The notes: generated from the sequence alone by a model not told the origin. DNA of 64,000 nucleotides from Dorea longicatena (GCF_025150085.1 NZ_CP102280.1:1189001-1253000), one strand, 5' to 3'; positions 51,219 to 60,475 are shown, counted from the stretch's first letter. A program made the numbers and translations.

Positions 51219-52357
51219 TGGAAATTACGAGAGGAAAAATCCAGAAAGCAAAAAAAGTTGTGATCTATGGTCCTGAAGGTATTGGTAAATCAACATTCGC
51301 AGCAAGATTTCCGGGAGCAGTGTTTATTGATACAGAAGGAAGTACTAACGATATGGATGTGGCAAGACTGCCACGTCCTACCAGTTGGAACATGCTTTTT
51401 GATGAAATCGAATATATCAAGACGCATACAGATGAGTGCAGAACGTTGGTAATCGATACCGTTGACTGGGCAGAATTGCTTTGCGTGGAACATATTTGTG
51501 CTGTTCATAACAAGAAAGGAATTGAAGATTTCGGCTATGGAAATGGATATGTCTACACAAAAGAAGAGTTCGGACGGTTCTTAAATAAGCTGTCGGATCT
51601 GATTGAGGTTGGCATTAATGTGGTCCTGACAGCTCATGCACAGCTTCGGAAATTCGAACAGCCGGATGAACTTGGAGCTTATGACCGTTGGGAATTAAAG
51701 CTTGGAAAAAAGACACAGTCCCAGACTTCTCCACTGGTTAAGGAATGGGCGGATATGCTGCTTTTTGCAAATTACAAGACATTTTCTGTAGCGGTAGGGA
51801 AAGACGGTAAGAAACATAAAGGACAGGGTGGCAAGCGTACCATGTACACCCAGCATCATCCGTGCTGGGATGCAAAGAACCGTTTCGGATTACCAGAAGA
51901 ATGTGAATTTGATTATTCTGTGATTGCAGAGATTATCGAAGGAACAAAGAAATCTGTGCCGGCTCCTAAAGAAGAAAAGCCGATTGAAATTCAGAAACCA
52001 TCAGTAAAAGATAATGATTTTATGAATATTCCAAAGGATACAGATGAAAAAGTTGATTTCGATACGGGCGCCAAGGTTGAAGAACCGGTTAAATCAACGG
52101 GCACGAAAGTGGAAGATTCTGTATTCCATATTGCAGAGTATATTCCAAAAGCATTAAGAGATCTGATGTATCCAAATTTAGTTTCAGAAGAAGAACTTAT
52201 GGAAGCAGTATATCAGAGAGGCTTCTTCCCGAAAGGAACGCCCTTTCAGAATCTGCCACAGGAATTTATTGACGGCTGCCTGATCGGAGCATGGCCGCAG
52301 GTATTAGATGTAATCAAAACAATGCGGAGTCATTATGATATTCCGTTTGATAAATAA
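51218..52357 (+). CDS. Sak4-like RecA-fold ATPase (phage recombinase)
   Basis: The 379-residue protein has a P-loop in VVIYGPEGIGKSTFAARFPG, a conserved VFIDTEGSTNDMD, and TLVIDTVDWAELL (Walker B). The C-terminal third is a low-complexity linker rich in Lys/Glu/Pro and a small end domain. Sak4-type proteins anneal DNA together with an SSB-like partner, here probably the DUF669 protein 17 bases downstream. ATG 51218 overlaps the previous stop. Confidence 0.85.
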   Translation: MEITRGKIQKAKKVVIYGPEGIGKSTFAARFPGAVFIDTEGSTNDMDVARLPRPTSWNMLFDEIEYIKTHTDECRTLVIDTVDWAELLCVEHICAVHNKKGIEDFGYGNGYVYTKEEFGRFLNKLSDLIEVGINVVLTAHAQLRKFEQPDELGAYDRWELKLGKKTQSQTSPLVKEWADMLLFANYKTFSVAVGKDGKKHKGQGGKRTMYTQHHPCWDAKNRFGLPEECEFDYSVIAEIIEGTKKSVPAPKEEKPIEIQKPSVKDNDFMNIPKDTDEKVDFDTGAKVEEPVKSTGTKVEDSVFHIAEYIPKALRDLMYPNLVSEEELMEAVYQRGFFPKGTPFQNLPQEFIDGCLIGAWPQVLDVIKTMRSHYDIPFDK

Positions 52358-52374
52358 ACAGGAGGTATAGATAT

Positions 52375-52818
52375 ATGAGTGAAGAATTAAAAGGAAGAGA
52401 GTTAGGCTGGGATGATGAAATTGAGAAAGGAGCCGATTATGTGCTCCTTCCGGAAGGTGAATATGATTTCACAATCGAAAGCTTTGAACGTGGACGTTTT
52501 GAAGGAAGTGATAAGGCACCGGCATGCCCAAGAGCAGAATTAAAAGTGAAAGTGGAAACTTCGGAAGGTGTGTGCATAATGAATGAGAGTCTTTTATTGT
52601 ACGACCGTATGCAGTGGAAACTTGCAGAATTCTTCTTGTCTATTGGTGCAGAAGAAGTAAATGGTAAAGTAAAAATGAACTGGAATATTGTCCCAAGAGC
52701 AACAGGTCGTGCAATCATCGAACAGCGTGCGGATCGTAAAGATTCAAGTAAAAAATATAATCATGTGAAGAAATTCCTCCCAAAAGCAAAAAAAGAATAT
52801 AAGGCAGGATCATTTTAA
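52375..52818 (+). CDS. DUF669 protein (SSB-like partner of Sak4)
   Basis: The 147-residue protein matches DUF669: an N-terminal ELGWDDEIEKGADYVLLPEG, EYDFTIESFERGRFEGSD, and a beta-rich core. DUF669 genes regularly sit beside Sak4-type ATPases and helicases in phages and are thought to bind single-stranded DNA. ATG 52375 follows ACAGGAGGTATAGATAT. The helicase gene starts on the next base after its stop. Confidence 0.85.
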   Translation: MSEELKGRELGWDDEIEKGADYVLLPEGEYDFTIESFERGRFEGSDKAPACPRAELKVKVETSEGVCIMNESLLLYDRMQWKLAEFFLSIGAEEVNGKVKMNWNIVPRATGRAIIEQRADRKDSSKKYNHVKKFLPKAKKEYKAGSF

Positions 52819-54405
52819 ATGGAGCTCCGACCATATCAGCAGCAGGCGAAGGATGCTATTTTCTCTGAATGGGAGAACGGTATCAAGAAAACGCTGCTGG
52901 TGTTGCCAACGGGATGCGGAAAAACAATTGTCTTTGCAAAGGTTGCAGAAGAATGTGTTAAGGGAGGAAGCCGCGTCCTGATACTGGCGCATAGAGGTGA
53001 ACTGCTGGATCAGGCTGCAGATAAAATCGGTAAGTCCACAGGACTCGGCTGTGCAACCGAAAAGGCAGAACAGACATGTTTAGGAAGCTGGTTCCGGATT
53101 GTAGTAGGATCCGTACAGAGTATGATGCGAGAGAAAAGATTGAACCAGTTTCCAAATGATTATTTCAATACGATCATCATTGATGAAGCACATCATTGTA
53201 TTTCAGATAGTTACCAGAAAGTATTGAGACATTTTCCGGATGCGGAAGTCCTTGGTGTAACTGCTACACCGGATCGAGGAGATATGCAAAATCTTGGTAC
53301 AGTATTTGAAAGCCTGGCTTATGAGTATACTTTGCCAAAAGCAATCAAAGAAGGTTATCTGTCTCCCATAAAAGCAGTAACGATACCACTTAAGATTGAT
53401 ATGTCTGCAGTGGGAGTACAGGCCGGTGACTTCAAGAGCGGTGATATTGCAACAGCATTGGATCCATATCTGGAGAGCATTGCTGAAGAAATGGAAAAGT
53501 ACTGTAGCAATAAGAAGACGGTTGTGTTTCTTCCACTTGTGAAGACCAGTCAGAAATTCCGGGATATATTAAACAATCATGGGTTTAAAGCTGCGGAAGT
53601 AAATGGAGATAGTAAGGACCGTGCAGAGATCTTAGAGGCATTTGATAAGGATCAGTACAATGTACTCTGCAATTCGATGCTGCTTACAGAAGGGTGGGAT
53701 TGTCCTAGCGTGGATTGCATTGTGGTATTAAGACCGACAAAAGTCAGAAGTTTGTATTGTCAGATGGTAGGTCGTGGAACCAGATTGTCACCAGAAACCA
53801 ATAAAGATCATCTTTTATTATTGGATTTTCTGTGGCACACAGAACGGCATGAGTTATGCCATCCGGCATCATTGATCTGCGAGAGTGCAGAAGTAGCACA
53901 GAAAATGACAGAGAACATGGAAAAGGATGCAGGATGCGTGATTGATATCGAAGAGGCGGAAAAGACAGCATCTGAGGATGTAGTAGCACAGAGAGAAGAG
54001 GCATTGGCTAAGCAGCTTTCTGAGATGAAGAGACGCAAGAAAAGGCTGGTAGATCCGCTGCAGTTTGAAATGAGTATTCAGGCAGAAGATCTTTCCGGAT
54101 ACGTGCCTGCATTTGGATGGGAGATGGCTCCACCGTCAGAAGGTCAGAAAAAGACACTTGAAAAGTTAGGGATTCTTCCGGATGCAATTGAAAATGCCGG
54201 GAAAGCATCCAAGATTCTGGATCGTTTAGATAAACGTAGAAGAGAGGGGTTAACCACCCCGAAACAGATACGTTTTTTGGAAAGCAGAGGATTTCAGCAT
54301 GTGGGAACCTGGCAATTTGAAACAGCAAAAAATATGATTGACCGAATCGCTGGCAATGGTTGGAGGGTGCCAAGTGGTATCATTCCGGCAGAATATAGAG
54401 GATAA
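52819..54405 (+). CDS. DEAD/DEAH-box helicase (superfamily 2)
   Basis: The 528-residue helicase has motif I in LLVLPTGCGKTIVFAK, motif II DEAH in TIIIDEAHHCISD, motif III VTATP, and motif VI QMVGRGTRLSPE. The N-terminal Q-like ELRPYQQQAKDAIF is typical of phage UvsW/RecG-like or RadD-like helicases. A C-terminal tail of about 150 residues is unassigned. It belongs to the recombination/replication block. Confidence 0.93.
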   Translation: MELRPYQQQAKDAIFSEWENGIKKTLLVLPTGCGKTIVFAKVAEECVKGGSRVLILAHRGELLDQAADKIGKSTGLGCATEKAEQTCLGSWFRIVVGSVQSMMREKRLNQFPNDYFNTIIIDEAHHCISDSYQKVLRHFPDAEVLGVTATPDRGDMQNLGTVFESLAYEYTLPKAIKEGYLSPIKAVTIPLKIDMSAVGVQAGDFKSGDIATALDPYLESIAEEMEKYCSNKKTVVFLPLVKTSQKFRDILNNHGFKAAEVNGDSKDRAEILEAFDKDQYNVLCNSMLLTEGWDCPSVDCIVVLRPTKVRSLYCQMVGRGTRLSPETNKDHLLLLDFLWHTERHELCHPASLICESAEVAQKMTENMEKDAGCVIDIEEAEKTASEDVVAQREEALAKQLSEMKRRKKRLVDPLQFEMSIQAEDLSGYVPAFGWEMAPPSEGQKKTLEKLGILPDAIENAGKASKILDRLDKRRREGLTTPKQIRFLESRGFQHVGTWQFETAKNMIDRIAGNGWRVPSGIIPAEYRG

Positions 54406-54407
54406 AT

Positions 54408-56660
54408 ATGGAACAGCATACAGACTTACAGGAAATAATTGAATATTTGAATCCGGCTGAGCTTGATTACCAGGATTGGGTGAATGTGGGAATGGCATTA
54501 AAACATGAAGGCTATTCTGTAGATGTATGGGATACATGGAGTAAAAATGACCGGCGGTATCACTCAGGAGAATGTGAGAAAAAGTGGAATACTTTCCATG
54601 GCTCTAATTCTCCGGTTACTGCCGGTACAATTGTTCAGTTAGCCATGGAGAATGGCTGGAAGCCTTCATATACAGCATATGAACTTGGCTGGGATGATGA
54701 GATTAGTGCAGAATGTCTTGTGGTAGATCGGTCATGGGTAGAAGGTAAAGAAATACATGAACCTAGAAACTGGGACCCAGTAAATGAGATTACCCGGTAT
54801 CTGGAAACACTGTTTGATCCAGGAGAAAATGTCGGATATGTAACGGGAAGCTGGGAGAAGACAGATGATAAAGGAACACGCTGGTTACCACAGAAGGGCT
54901 GTTGGGACCGTACTGCCGGACAACTGATAGAAGCTTTAAACCATTGCAATGGCGACATAGGCGCTGTTCTTGGTGACTATAATCAAGAGGCGGGAGCGTG
55001 GATCCGCTTTAATCCATTAGATGGAAATGGATGTAAAAATGAAAATGTGACAGAATTCCGTTATGCATTGGTCGAGTCTGATGCCATGGATTTGGAACAA
55101 CAGCATGCGATTATCCGGGAACTAGAACTTCCGGTCGCATGTCTGGTATTTTCCGGAAAGAAAAGCTTGCATGCTATCGTTCATGTGGAAGCTGCAGACT
55201 ATAATGAATATCGAAAACGTGTGGAGTACTTATATAACATTTGTAAGAAAAATGGATTGATTATAGATACTCAGAATAAGAATCCATCACGTCTTTCGAG
55301 ACTTCCAGGAGTAATGCGAGCCGGTAAGAAACAGTATATTATCGACACCAATATTGGAAAATCCAGTTGGCAGGAATGGTATGAATGGATTGAATCCATG
55401 AATGATGACTTGCCGGATACAGAATCGCTGGAAAGTGTTTGGGATGATCTTCCAGCACTTGCTCCACCACTCATTGAGAATGTGCTGAGACAGGGACATA
55501 AGATGCTGATTGCCGGACCGTCCAAAGCTGGTAAATCATTTGCGCTGATAGAGCTGTGTATTGCCATTGCAGAGGGGCGAAAATGGTTCGGCTGGAACTG
55601 TAGTCAGGGACGTGTATTATACGTGAATCTGGAGCTGGATAGAGCGTCGTGCTTACATAGATTTAAAGATGTATACGAGGCATTAGGCTGGTCTGCAAAG
55701 AACCTTTCTAATATAGATATTTGGAACCTGAGAGGTAAATCAATACCAATGGATAAACTCGCACCGAAGCTGATCAGACGCGCGGCAAAGAAGAATTATA
55801 TGGCCATTATCATAGATCCTATTTACAAGGTCATTACCGGTGATGAGAACAGTGCTGATCAGATGGCGAACTTCTGCAATCAGTTTGATAAAGTATGCAA
55901 TGAGTTGGGATGTGCAGTTATTTATTGTCATCACCATAGCAAAGGAAGTCAGGGAGGCAAGAGGTCCATGGACCGTGCATCAGGATCTGGAGTATTCGCC
56001 AGAGATCCGGATGCAATGCTTGATTTGATTGAACTGGATGTTACAGACGATCTTCGCAAACAGGAACAGAATAAAACAGTATGTGCGACCTGTCAGACGT
56101 ATTTAGATAGCCATTTTGGATGGGAAGATGATTTATCTCAGGACGATTTATGTAGCCAGGTACAGATGATGAATTACTGCAGGGAACACTTATCGCCTAT
56201 GCAGATGCGGGAACTGCAGAAGCAGATAGATACAAACTTGATCACAACGAACACGAAGACAGCGTGGCGTATTGATGGAACTTTAAGAGAGTTTCCGAAG
56301 TTCAAACCGGTCAATCTGTGGTTCGATTATCCGATACATCACGCAGATCAGTCCGGAGCATTGGACGATGTGCAGCCGGAAGATGAGAAGCCTAACTGGA
56401 AAAAGGGACAGGAAGCTCGCAAGAAGCAAGGCGAGGTCCAGAGGAAGAATAAACAGGCAAAAGTAGACATGGCGATTGAAAGTTTCCGGTTTGAACATCA
56501 TGATACATACCCAACTGTGAAGGAGTTATACGAGCAGATCAAGAGCAGTTCGGAAGCAGTTGGAGAGAAATATCCGGCAGAAAAAACATTATGGAACTCA
56601 TTAAAAAAGTATGGATATACGACAGACAAAGAGACGAAAAGGATTATCCCGTTACCATAA
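54408..56660 (+). CDS. Phage primase-helicase (PriCT, primase-like and RecA-like domains)
   Basis: The 750-residue protein has an N-terminal PriCT_2-like domain (about 1-80: LNPAELDYQDWVNVGMALKH), a primase-like segment (about 185-310: YALVESDAMDL, LVFSGKKSLHAIVHVEA, PSRLSRLPGVMR), and a RepA-type AAA/RecA domain (about 350-560) with MLIAGPSKAGKSFALIELC, VLYVNLELD and VIYCHHHSKG. It would prime and unwind at the phage origin. Repeats immediately downstream (56663-56764) are a likely origin. Confidence 0.87.
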   Translation: MEQHTDLQEIIEYLNPAELDYQDWVNVGMALKHEGYSVDVWDTWSKNDRRYHSGECEKKWNTFHGSNSPVTAGTIVQLAMENGWKPSYTAYELGWDDEISAECLVVDRSWVEGKEIHEPRNWDPVNEITRYLETLFDPGENVGYVTGSWEKTDDKGTRWLPQKGCWDRTAGQLIEALNHCNGDIGAVLGDYNQEAGAWIRFNPLDGNGCKNENVTEFRYALVESDAMDLEQQHAIIRELELPVACLVFSGKKSLHAIVHVEAADYNEYRKRVEYLYNICKKNGLIIDTQNKNPSRLSRLPGVMRAGKKQYIIDTNIGKSSWQEWYEWIESMNDDLPDTESLESVWDDLPALAPPLIENVLRQGHKMLIAGPSKAGKSFALIELCIAIAEGRKWFGWNCSQGRVLYVNLELDRASCLHRFKDVYEALGWSAKNLSNIDIWNLRGKSIPMDKLAPKLIRRAAKKNYMAIIIDPIYKVITGDENSADQMANFCNQFDKVCNELGCAVIYCHHHSKGSQGGKRSMDRASGSGVFARDPDAMLDLIELDVTDDLRKQEQNKTVCATCQTYLDSHFGWEDDLSQDDLCSQVQMMNYCREHLSPMQMRELQKQIDTNLITTNTKTAWRIDGTLREFPKFKPVNLWFDYPIHHADQSGALDDVQPEDEKPNWKKGQEARKKQGEVQRKNKQAKVDMAIESFRFEHHDTYPTVKELYEQIKSSSEAVGEKYPAEKTLWNSLKKYGYTTDKETKRIIPLP

Positions 56661-56662
56661 AT

Positions 56663-56764
56663 TTTAGGTGGTGGGAACATTCCCAGTTTCTAAAAAATCA
56701 AGGTAGTGGGAATCTTCCCGATTTTCTTCCCATTTTCTAGTTTTTAGGTGGTGGGAACATTCCC
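56663..56764. repeat. Iteron-like repeats, candidate phage replication origin
   Basis: AGGTGGTGGGAACATTCCC occurs at 56666-56684 and 56746-56764, and AGGTAGTGGGAATCTTCCC at 56701-56719. Each holds a GGGAA-x-x-TTCCC palindrome. A GC-rich hairpin GTGGGGCG / CGCCCCCAC (about 56831-56857) follows. The gap 56661-56935 has no gene. Confidence 0.6.
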
Positions 56765-56935
56765 TCCCGGCACCTATATATAAATATATCCCTATCGGGA
56801 ACGGGAATGTGCGGGCACCCCCTTTAAAGTGTGGGGCGATTGATGTACGCCCCCACACACAGGCGGGAGCCCACCCAGCACAAGACAGGGTTCAGGGATA
56901 AAGAAAAAATTTAATACTTTAAAGAGATGAAGTAA

Positions 56936-57148
56936 ATGAAAAAACTGGATTATAAATTTTTGGAATGTGTAAGAAAGATGCCTCCGCTACAGCATGTGAA
57001 GTCAAAACCATTTGATATAACTCAAAGTGAAGTTGCGAAGTGGTTGGCATCTCAGCCAGACATAATGCAAAAGATTTTTGATATGGCTGCTAATCATCAT
57101 GTGATAGCCTATGATGTCAAAACTCAAACTTGGAGAGGAGCTGATTAA
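56936..57148 (+). CDS. Small phage protein
   Basis: The 70-residue protein (LDYKFLECVRKMPPLQHVKS, ITQSEVAKWLASQPDIMQKI) has a helix-turn-helix-like central segment and ends in a short strand (IAYDVKTQTWRG). It may be a small DNA-binding or accessory protein; I do not recognise it. ATG 56936 follows AAAGAGATGAAGTAA. The RusA gene starts one base after its stop. Confidence 0.6.
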   Translation: MKKLDYKFLECVRKMPPLQHVKSKPFDITQSEVAKWLASQPDIMQKIFDMAANHHVIAYDVKTQTWRGAD

Positions 57149-57149
57149 T

Positions 57150-57539
57150 TTGACAGAGTTTTTTATGGCAATGGAACCGCCAACAGTAACACACCAGGAG
57201 CACAAGGTCACGATCGTGAATGGCAGACCTGTGTTCTATGATCCACCGGAACTGAAAGCAGCAAAAGAGAAATTGATTGGCAACTTGTATAAATATCGTA
57301 TCATGGAACCGTACAGAACAGGGGTAAGGCTGATTACCAAGTGGTGCTTCCCGAAGAAGGAACATAAGGACGGAGAGTACCGGATCACAAAGCCAGACAC
57401 AGACAATCTGCAGAAGATGTTAAAAGACTGCATGACGTTGGTAGGCTTTTGGAAGGACGATGCACTGGTAGCATCTGAGATTACTGAGAAGTTCTGGGCG
57501 AAGACACCTGGTATCTATATCCGGATAGAGGAGCTGTGA
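57150..57539 (+). CDS. RusA-family Holliday-junction resolvase
   Basis: The 129-residue nuclease has the RusA signature KPDTDNLQKMLKDCM with the metal-binding Asp pair, and DDALVASEITEKFW. It would cut branched DNA before packaging. TTG 57150 follows GAGAGGAGCTGATTAA; a later ATG (57165) is possible. Its stop overlaps the next start (TGATG). Confidence 0.88.
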   Translation: MTEFFMAMEPPTVTHQEHKVTIVNGRPVFYDPPELKAAKEKLIGNLYKYRIMEPYRTGVRLITKWCFPKKEHKDGEYRITKPDTDNLQKMLKDCMTLVGFWKDDALVASEITEKFWAKTPGIYIRIEEL

Positions 57540-57769
57540 TGAAAGTAAAAGTAATGGCATTTCGTGAAGTATACAATCTGTTTGTGGATGTCTGGGAGCT
57601 GTATCGAAAATATGGTGCAAGAAGATTGGATGATGCGGAGTGCGAAGCAGTGACACGAGAAGCGGATGCGATAAACGAAAAATATCAATCAGACCTTGCG
57701 AAAGATATGTTGGTAAGTGTGATCAGGGAAGTGTCAAAAGATGCAAGGATGAAGGATGTGGAGGAATAG
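57539..57769 (+). CDS. Small helical phage protein
   Basis: The 76-residue protein (FREVYNLFVDVWELYRKYGA, then DLAKDMLVSVIREVSKDARM) is predicted all-helical. Function unknown. ATG 57539 overlaps the RusA stop; GGATAGAGGAG lies upstream. Confidence 0.65.
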   Translation: MKVKVMAFREVYNLFVDVWELYRKYGARRLDDAECEAVTREADAINEKYQSDLAKDMLVSVIREVSKDARMKDVEE

Positions 57770-57772
57770 ATC

Positions 57773-58099
57773 ATGGAAAGATTAACACATAAAAGAGAGA
57801 ACGGTATAAAGCGAGGATACTGGTCCCCGAATAAGAAACAGGAGCTGGTGGATAGACTGGCGATGTATGAAGATCGGGAAGAGAACGATGAGTTCGGCAA
57901 GTGGATTCCATATAATGATAGATTGCCGGAGTTAAATATACCAGTTCTTACTCAATGGGGAGTGTATTATTCAGGTGAAATCCGTATTGAAATCTTATAT
58001 TTGAATGAATTAGGAAGATGGTATGGAGATTCGGGCGAACCAAATGGGAAAGTAATCGCCTGGACACCATTGCCGGATCCATACAGGGAGGAACAATGA
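57773..58099 (+). CDS. DUF551-like phage protein
   Basis: The 108-residue protein carries a DUF551 segment: KWIPYNDRLPELNIPVLTQW ... GKVIAWTPLPDPY. The N-terminal part (ERLTHKRENGIKRGYWSPNK, VDRLAMYED) is the common phage leader domain linked to DUF551. Role unknown. It overlaps the next gene by four bases. Confidence 0.78.
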   Translation: MERLTHKRENGIKRGYWSPNKKQELVDRLAMYEDREENDEFGKWIPYNDRLPELNIPVLTQWGVYYSGEIRIEILYLNELGRWYGDSGEPNGKVIAWTPLPDPYREEQ

Positions 58100-58452
58100 A
58101 GATAATAATATTTATCATTATCGCCTGCACGCTCTTTGTTGCCTGGAGCTTATGCATTGTAGGAGCAAGTGCAGATGAACAATTGGAAATGATATATGCC
58201 AAGGATTTGGAGAGAAAGGAGCAGAGGGAAAAGTTGAGTAGAGTAATACAGTGTGATAGATGTGGGAAGACGTATGAGAAGAATGAGAGATATCAAACAA
58301 GAGGTAATGTTGAAGGCAGCGTGCTTTCTGGAATTACTACAATCACAGGTATGGGCCTAAGAGATGAAAGCTATGATCTTTGTGACGAATGTATAGGAGA
58401 ATTACTTGATTGGCTGCGTAATGAACAAAACGACGAAGGAGCTGAGAAATGA
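58096..58452 (+). CDS. Membrane-anchored zinc-ribbon phage protein
   Basis: The 118-residue protein has one N-terminal membrane segment (IIIFIIIACTLFVAWSLCIV) and two CxxC pairs (CDRCGKTYEKNERY and LCDECIGELLDWL) that should bind one zinc. ATG 58096 follows AGGGAGGAACA and overlaps the DUF551 gene. The open frame upstream (58018) is out of context. Function unknown. Confidence 0.65.
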   Translation: MKIIIFIIIACTLFVAWSLCIVGASADEQLEMIYAKDLERKEQREKLSRVIQCDRCGKTYEKNERYQTRGNVEGSVLSGITTITGMGLRDESYDLCDECIGELLDWLRNEQNDEGAEK

Positions 58453-58638
58453 TTGAACAGAGGAAGAGACAGAAGACAGGTAAAGCTGGATGATCAGCAA
58501 CACTATAAGGAGTTGGAAGAAAGTCATGATGCGAAGGCAAGTGAGAGATTCCATACACCAGCTTATCAGAGTTATTCGGTGGAGGATTACTTGCGGAAGA
58601 TGGGAGTAGACATAAAAGAGGTGACCGGCGATGAGTGA
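58453..58638 (+). CDS. Small hypothetical phage protein
   Basis: The 61-residue polar protein ends in YSVEDYLRKMGVDIKEVTGD. TTG 58453 follows AAGGAG and abuts the previous stop. It overlaps the next gene by 8 bases, in line with a compact phage operon. No known domain. Confidence 0.5.
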   Translation: MNRGRDRRQVKLDDQQHYKELEESHDAKASERFHTPAYQSYSVEDYLRKMGVDIKEVTGDE

Positions 58639-58885
58639 ATATGTCGAGTGCTATGAAAACTTAAAAGCAGCAGTTGTAAAGCTGGCAGCGGATGATTACC
58701 GGCGGGCATTGATCAGGTTAAGGCGACATCCAAAGGACACGAATGCGCTTCATACAAAAATTGAATGTGAATTATTTTTTCGTAAAGGCATTGAGATGTA
58801 CAGTGACATGGATGGAGAAGTGCTGATTAAAGAAATTCAGGAAAGAGTAAGGCGTGAGCATAATGAACAGAGAACTGTTAAATAA
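58631..58885 (+). CDS. Small hypothetical phage protein
   Basis: The 84-residue helical protein (KLAADDYRRALIRLRRHPKD, KIECELFFRKGIEMYSDMDG) resembles small proteins often placed just before the late regulator in Firmicutes siphophages. ATG 58631 follows AAAGAGGTGACCGGCG. Function unknown. Confidence 0.65.
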   Translation: MSEYVECYENLKAAVVKLAADDYRRALIRLRRHPKDTNALHTKIECELFFRKGIEMYSDMDGEVLIKEIQERVRREHNEQRTVK

Positions 58886-59279
58886 ATACAAGAAAAATAA
58901 GCGGGATATTGAGAATCTGGACGGGATCATTGCCAAGCTTCAGGAAAGACTGGACGCAGTACCGGTTGTATCGGGGAAGGTTACAAAGAGTTCGGATGAT
59001 TTCCCTTACATCGAGGAGCATGTGCAGGTGAGAGTGGAAGAGCCAAAGGCAGCAACTGCATTGAAGATGCGGATCCATGAGAAGGAGAAGAGAAAAGATC
59101 AGCTGATCCGGGAGAACGAGAAAGTAGAGAAGTACATAGCCGCAATGCCTGATGGAACGACCAAGGATATATTTGAAATGGTATTCTTGGATGGGATGAC
59201 GCAGAAAGATGCAGGAATATGCTTGAATTGCACTCAGGGGCGAATAGCACAAATAATTAAAGAAAATTTGCAAGACTAA
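58863..59279 (+). CDS. Sigma-70-region-4-like late transcription regulator (ArpU type)
   Basis: The 138-residue protein has an N-terminal coiled coil and a C-terminal region-4-like HTH (MVFLDGMTQKDAGICLNCTQ then GRIAQIIKENL). Such proteins switch on late phage genes and regularly precede the terminase genes. ATG 58863 follows AAGGCGTGAGCATA; it overlaps the preceding gene by 23 bases. A terminator lies about 100 bases downstream. Confidence 0.75.
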   Translation: MNRELLNKYKKNKRDIENLDGIIAKLQERLDAVPVVSGKVTKSSDDFPYIEEHVQVRVEEPKAATALKMRIHEKEKRKDQLIRENEKVEKYIAAMPDGTTKDIFEMVFLDGMTQKDAGICLNCTQGRIAQIIKENLQD

Positions 59280-59378
59280 TGACGTTAATAATTTTACTAT
59301 GTTATTATTATACTGGACATGATGAAAAGACAAAAGACATATGATTAGTTCCCCCACAACCTAATAAAACCGAGAGAG

Positions 59379-59406
59379 GACACCTGGTGATGCCGGGTGT
59401 CTTTTT
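59379..59406 (+). terminator. Terminator after the late regulator
   Basis: GACACC (59379-59384) with GG faces CC and GGTGTC (59396-59401), followed by TTTTTC. It closes the early operon. Confidence 0.8.
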
Positions 59407-59474
59407 CGTTGCGTAATGTCGAGAAATGAGATATTATGAGAGTAGGTTTATTAGGTTATTAGGAGGAAATTAGA

Positions 59475-60032
59475 ATGGCATTTGAAAACGGTTATAATAT
59501 GTTTAATTATTGTGAAGAGCTTTTTGCAAAATATAAAGAAGATAAACTTATATTTTACAAAGCACTTCAGATATTGTCTGTATTTGAAAGGAGAAATGAC
59601 TATCCATATTGTACAGATGAACTATCAGAAGTATGTGAAAAAATGTTAGGGTATGATTTGAATTGTGTAACAGATTTTTTGTGGAAATACACTTTATCAA
59701 ATCAAATAGAATGGAATGCGAGAAAAGTTCTGTCGTGCAAAGAAGATAAGGAAGTTAATTTGATTGAAGAATTTACAGAAGAGGAAGGAAATAAGATAGT
59801 AACAAATTTTAAAAATGAAATGGAGGCATTCTTTATTACTTTAACACCGTTATTTGAAAATTTATTTATGGGGGAATCCTCTGCTCCTAGAATTGATAGA
59901 ATTGCACAAAAGCAAACATATGGAGAGGATAAAACAATAAGATTCATTAGAAAAGACGGAGAAACGTTTGATTTTACGGCAACACCAAATGATATAAAGA
60001 AAATCATGGATGTATTTTCACATATGGAATAG
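59475..60032 (+). CDS. Unknown cargo protein, first of a two-gene island
   Basis: I do not recognise this 185-residue soluble acidic protein (FNYCEELFAKYKEDKLIFYK; LNCVTDFLWKYTLSNQIEWN; a C-terminal DKTIRFIRKDGETFDF and DIKKIMDVFSHM). The DNA is visibly AT-richer than the phage genes on both sides. It begins after a terminator with its own TTAGGAGGAAATTAGA site. It is followed 14 bases later by a coiled-coil membrane protein. Placement between late regulator and terminase fits a moron. Confidence 0.55.
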   Translation: MAFENGYNMFNYCEELFAKYKEDKLIFYKALQILSVFERRNDYPYCTDELSEVCEKMLGYDLNCVTDFLWKYTLSNQIEWNARKVLSCKEDKEVNLIEEFTEEEGNKIVTNFKNEMEAFFITLTPLFENLFMGESSAPRIDRIAQKQTYGEDKTIRFIRKDGETFDFTATPNDIKKIMDVFSHME

Positions 60033-60046
60033 TGGAGGTGCATAAA

Positions 60047-60475
60047 ATGGATAGTGTAATTCCTATTTCGGATAGAATAAATTCGAGTTTGGGAAAGAGA
60101 AAAATCACTCGTATGGAAGAAGGAAAAAACATGGATGATCTGTTGAAATCTTATATTGAAAAAGTGGATAGGGATCAGAGTGAGTTAAGAGAAGATGTTC
60201 GTGAAAGCGAAAGGAGAACAGAAAAAAAGATATCCGAATTTGAATATAAAATAGATAATCGTTTAAATAAAATAGAACAGATATTAAATTCTCAAAACGA
60301 CAAAATAGATGATTTAAAGCAGACGGTTAATGACAAGATGGAAGAAGAGAAGAAGTATAGGCATTCAAACAATATCGCAATAGTAATAGGAGTTGTATCT
60401 ACTGTTGTAGCTATGATTGGAATATATTATGCAACTATATCGACGATTACAAGCATATTGGGAATAGCTAAGTAA
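60047..60475 (+). CDS. Coiled-coil protein with C-terminal membrane anchor, second of the island
   Basis: The 142-residue protein has a polar N-terminus, a long coiled coil (about 30-110: DRDQSELREDVRESERRTEK, KIDNRLNKIEQILNSQNDKI) and one C-terminal membrane segment (IAIVIGVVSTVVAMIGIYYA). The coiled coil would project into the cytoplasm. ATG 60047 follows AGTGGAGGTGCATAAA. It is a plausible membrane partner of the preceding protein. Function unknown; defence or exclusion is a guess. Confidence 0.6.
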   Translation: MDSVIPISDRINSSLGKRKITRMEEGKNMDDLLKSYIEKVDRDQSELREDVRESERRTEKKISEFEYKIDNRLNKIEQILNSQNDKIDDLKQTVNDKMEEEKKYRHSNNIAIVIGVVSTVVAMIGIYYATISTITSILGIAK

